The notes beneath the pieces were generated by a model. That model did no database searches and had not been told where the DNA came from. It saw only the letters and a program-made list of their open reading frames with translations. From positions 1-15,276 of the forward strand of contig CAJCJC010000098.1 in assembly GCA_903970575.1 (NCBI GenBank): 15,276 nucleotides of DNA, written 5' to 3'. This DNA is from Alphaproteobacteria bacterium (GTDB taxonomy: Bacteria > Pseudomonadota > Alphaproteobacteria > BOG-932 > Roseiterribacteraceae). Both the position numbers and the translations under genes were made by a program. Positions 14,411 to 15,276 of the stretch are shown here, piece by piece (the stretch's first letter is position 1; each line of letters opens with the position of its first letter).

Positions 14411-15276
14411 ATGCTCGACAAGACATTCGATCCTCACGCGGTTGAAAGCCGCCAATCCGCACGGTGGGACCAGGCGGCGATAGGCCGTCCTGTTGGTGAC
14501 GGGCCTGCATTCACGGTGATGATGCCGCCGCCCAATGTGACGGGCAGCCTTCACGTCGGCCATGCACTCAATCACACGCTCCAGGACATCATTGTCCGCT
14601 ATCGGCGCATGTCCGGCGACCGCGTGCTGTGGCAACCGGGTACCGATCACGCCGGCATCGCGACCCAGATGATCGTGGAACGTCAGCTTGCCGCCGAGGG
14701 CCGGTCGCGTATGGATCTCGGTCGCGACGCCTTTGTCGAGCGGGTCTGGAAGTGGAAGGCGGAATCGGGTGGCGCCATCGTCAACCAGTTGCGCCGCCTG
14801 GGAACCTCACCCGATTGGTCGCGCGAACGCTTCACCATGGACGAGGGGCTTTCCGCCGCGGTGCGGAAGGTCTTTGTCGCGCTCCATAAGCAGGGGCTGA
14901 TCTATCGCGACAAGCGTCTGGTCAACTGGGACCCTAAGCTGCACACCGCGATCTCCGATCTGGAGGTTGAGGCCAAGCCGCACAAGGGCACGCTATGGCA
15001 TTTGCGATACGCCATCGAGGGTCTGCCGGACAGGTTTCTCACGGTTGCGACCACACGACCTGAAACGATGCTTGGCGATACCGCGGTCGCGGTAAACCCG
15101 GACGATCCGCGCTACCAGGATTTGATCGGGCGTCACGCCATCCTGCCGCTGGTCGGCCGTCTTTTGCCGATCGTCGGCGATACACATGCCAATCCGGAGG
15201 TCGGCAGCGGCGCGGTCAAGATTACGCCCGCGCATGATTTCAACGATTTCGAGGTTGGCCGTCGGCACGGTTTGGA
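14411..15276 (+). CDS. valS: Valine--tRNA ligase, N-terminal part
   Basis: The 5' 288 codons of valyl-tRNA synthetase; the frame is open to the window end. Class I nucleotide-binding signature [13 protein letters not shown] spans residues 39-51, with the HIGH-type His48 and His51. '[14 protein letters not shown]' follows (77-90), then the ValRS segment '[16 protein letters not shown]'. The start of the CP1 editing domain is visible with '[23 protein letters not shown]' and the conserved [14 protein letters not shown]. The KMSKS loop and C-terminal coiled coil lie outside. It begins 61 bases after tolC, without a clear ribosome-binding site or promoter. The family is certain. Confidence 0.97.
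   Translation, partial: MLDKTFDPHAVESRQSARWDQAAIGRPVGDGPAFTVMMPPPNVTGSLHVGHALNHTLQDIIVRYRRMSGDRVLWQPGTDHAGIATQMIVERQLAAEGRSRMDLGRDAFVERVWKWKAESGGAIVNQLRRLGTSPDWSRERFTMDEGLSAAVRKVFVALHKQGLIYRDKRLVNWDPKLHTAISDLEVEAKPHKGTLWHLRYAIEGLPDRFLTVATTRPETMLGDTAVAVNPDDPRYQDLIGRHAILPLVGRLLPIVGDTHANPEVGSGAVKITPAHDFNDFEVGRRHGL

Overview
This is a GC-rich bacterial stretch, most likely from an alphaproteobacterium and probably Sphingomonadales or a neighbouring order. The main evidence is the right-hand block pcm-like methyltransferase / rhodanese / TolC / valS, a layout I know from that group. A NodT-type outer-membrane lipoprotein and a DUF1838 Tat-exported protein also fit. The species cannot be named from the sequence.

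Layout. (1) 1-2257: the Ala-rich 3' end of a gene (or a tiny ORF) converges on a small XRE-type regulator. Divergent from that regulator is a plus-strand unit: an SPFH-domain protein of the YdjI/'virion core' type, an unrecognised 183-187 aa protein, and the C-terminal part of a PEGA-like envelope lipoprotein that has lost its signal peptide. The unit ends in a strong intrinsic terminator. (2) 2335-7172: a tripartite drug-efflux operon on the minus strand (HlyD/EmrA adaptor, DHA2-type EmrB pump, NodT outer-membrane factor) with overlapping or near-abutting genes. A divergent TetR-family gene controls it, presumably through repeats in the 92-bp shared intergenic region. (3) 7316-8749: a Tat-exported DUF1838 protein and a convergent small FUSC-family membrane protein. 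(4) 8860-11808: three overlapping genes for a polysaccharide-deacetylase-fold hydrolase (PuuE/allantoinase-like branch), an isochorismatase-fold cysteine amidohydrolase and an MmgE/PrpD protein. This looks like a small catabolic operon for a nitrogen-containing compound. (5) 11844-15276: a probable promoter, then a pcm-like methyltransferase, a single-domain rhodanese, TolC and the 5' part of valS.

No tRNA, rRNA, CRISPR array, insertion sequence or phage gene was seen, and no gap between genes exceeds 300 bases. The parts that look least described are the SPFH/unknown-protein/truncated-lipoprotein unit with its divergent regulator, and the three-enzyme operon of unknown substrate.
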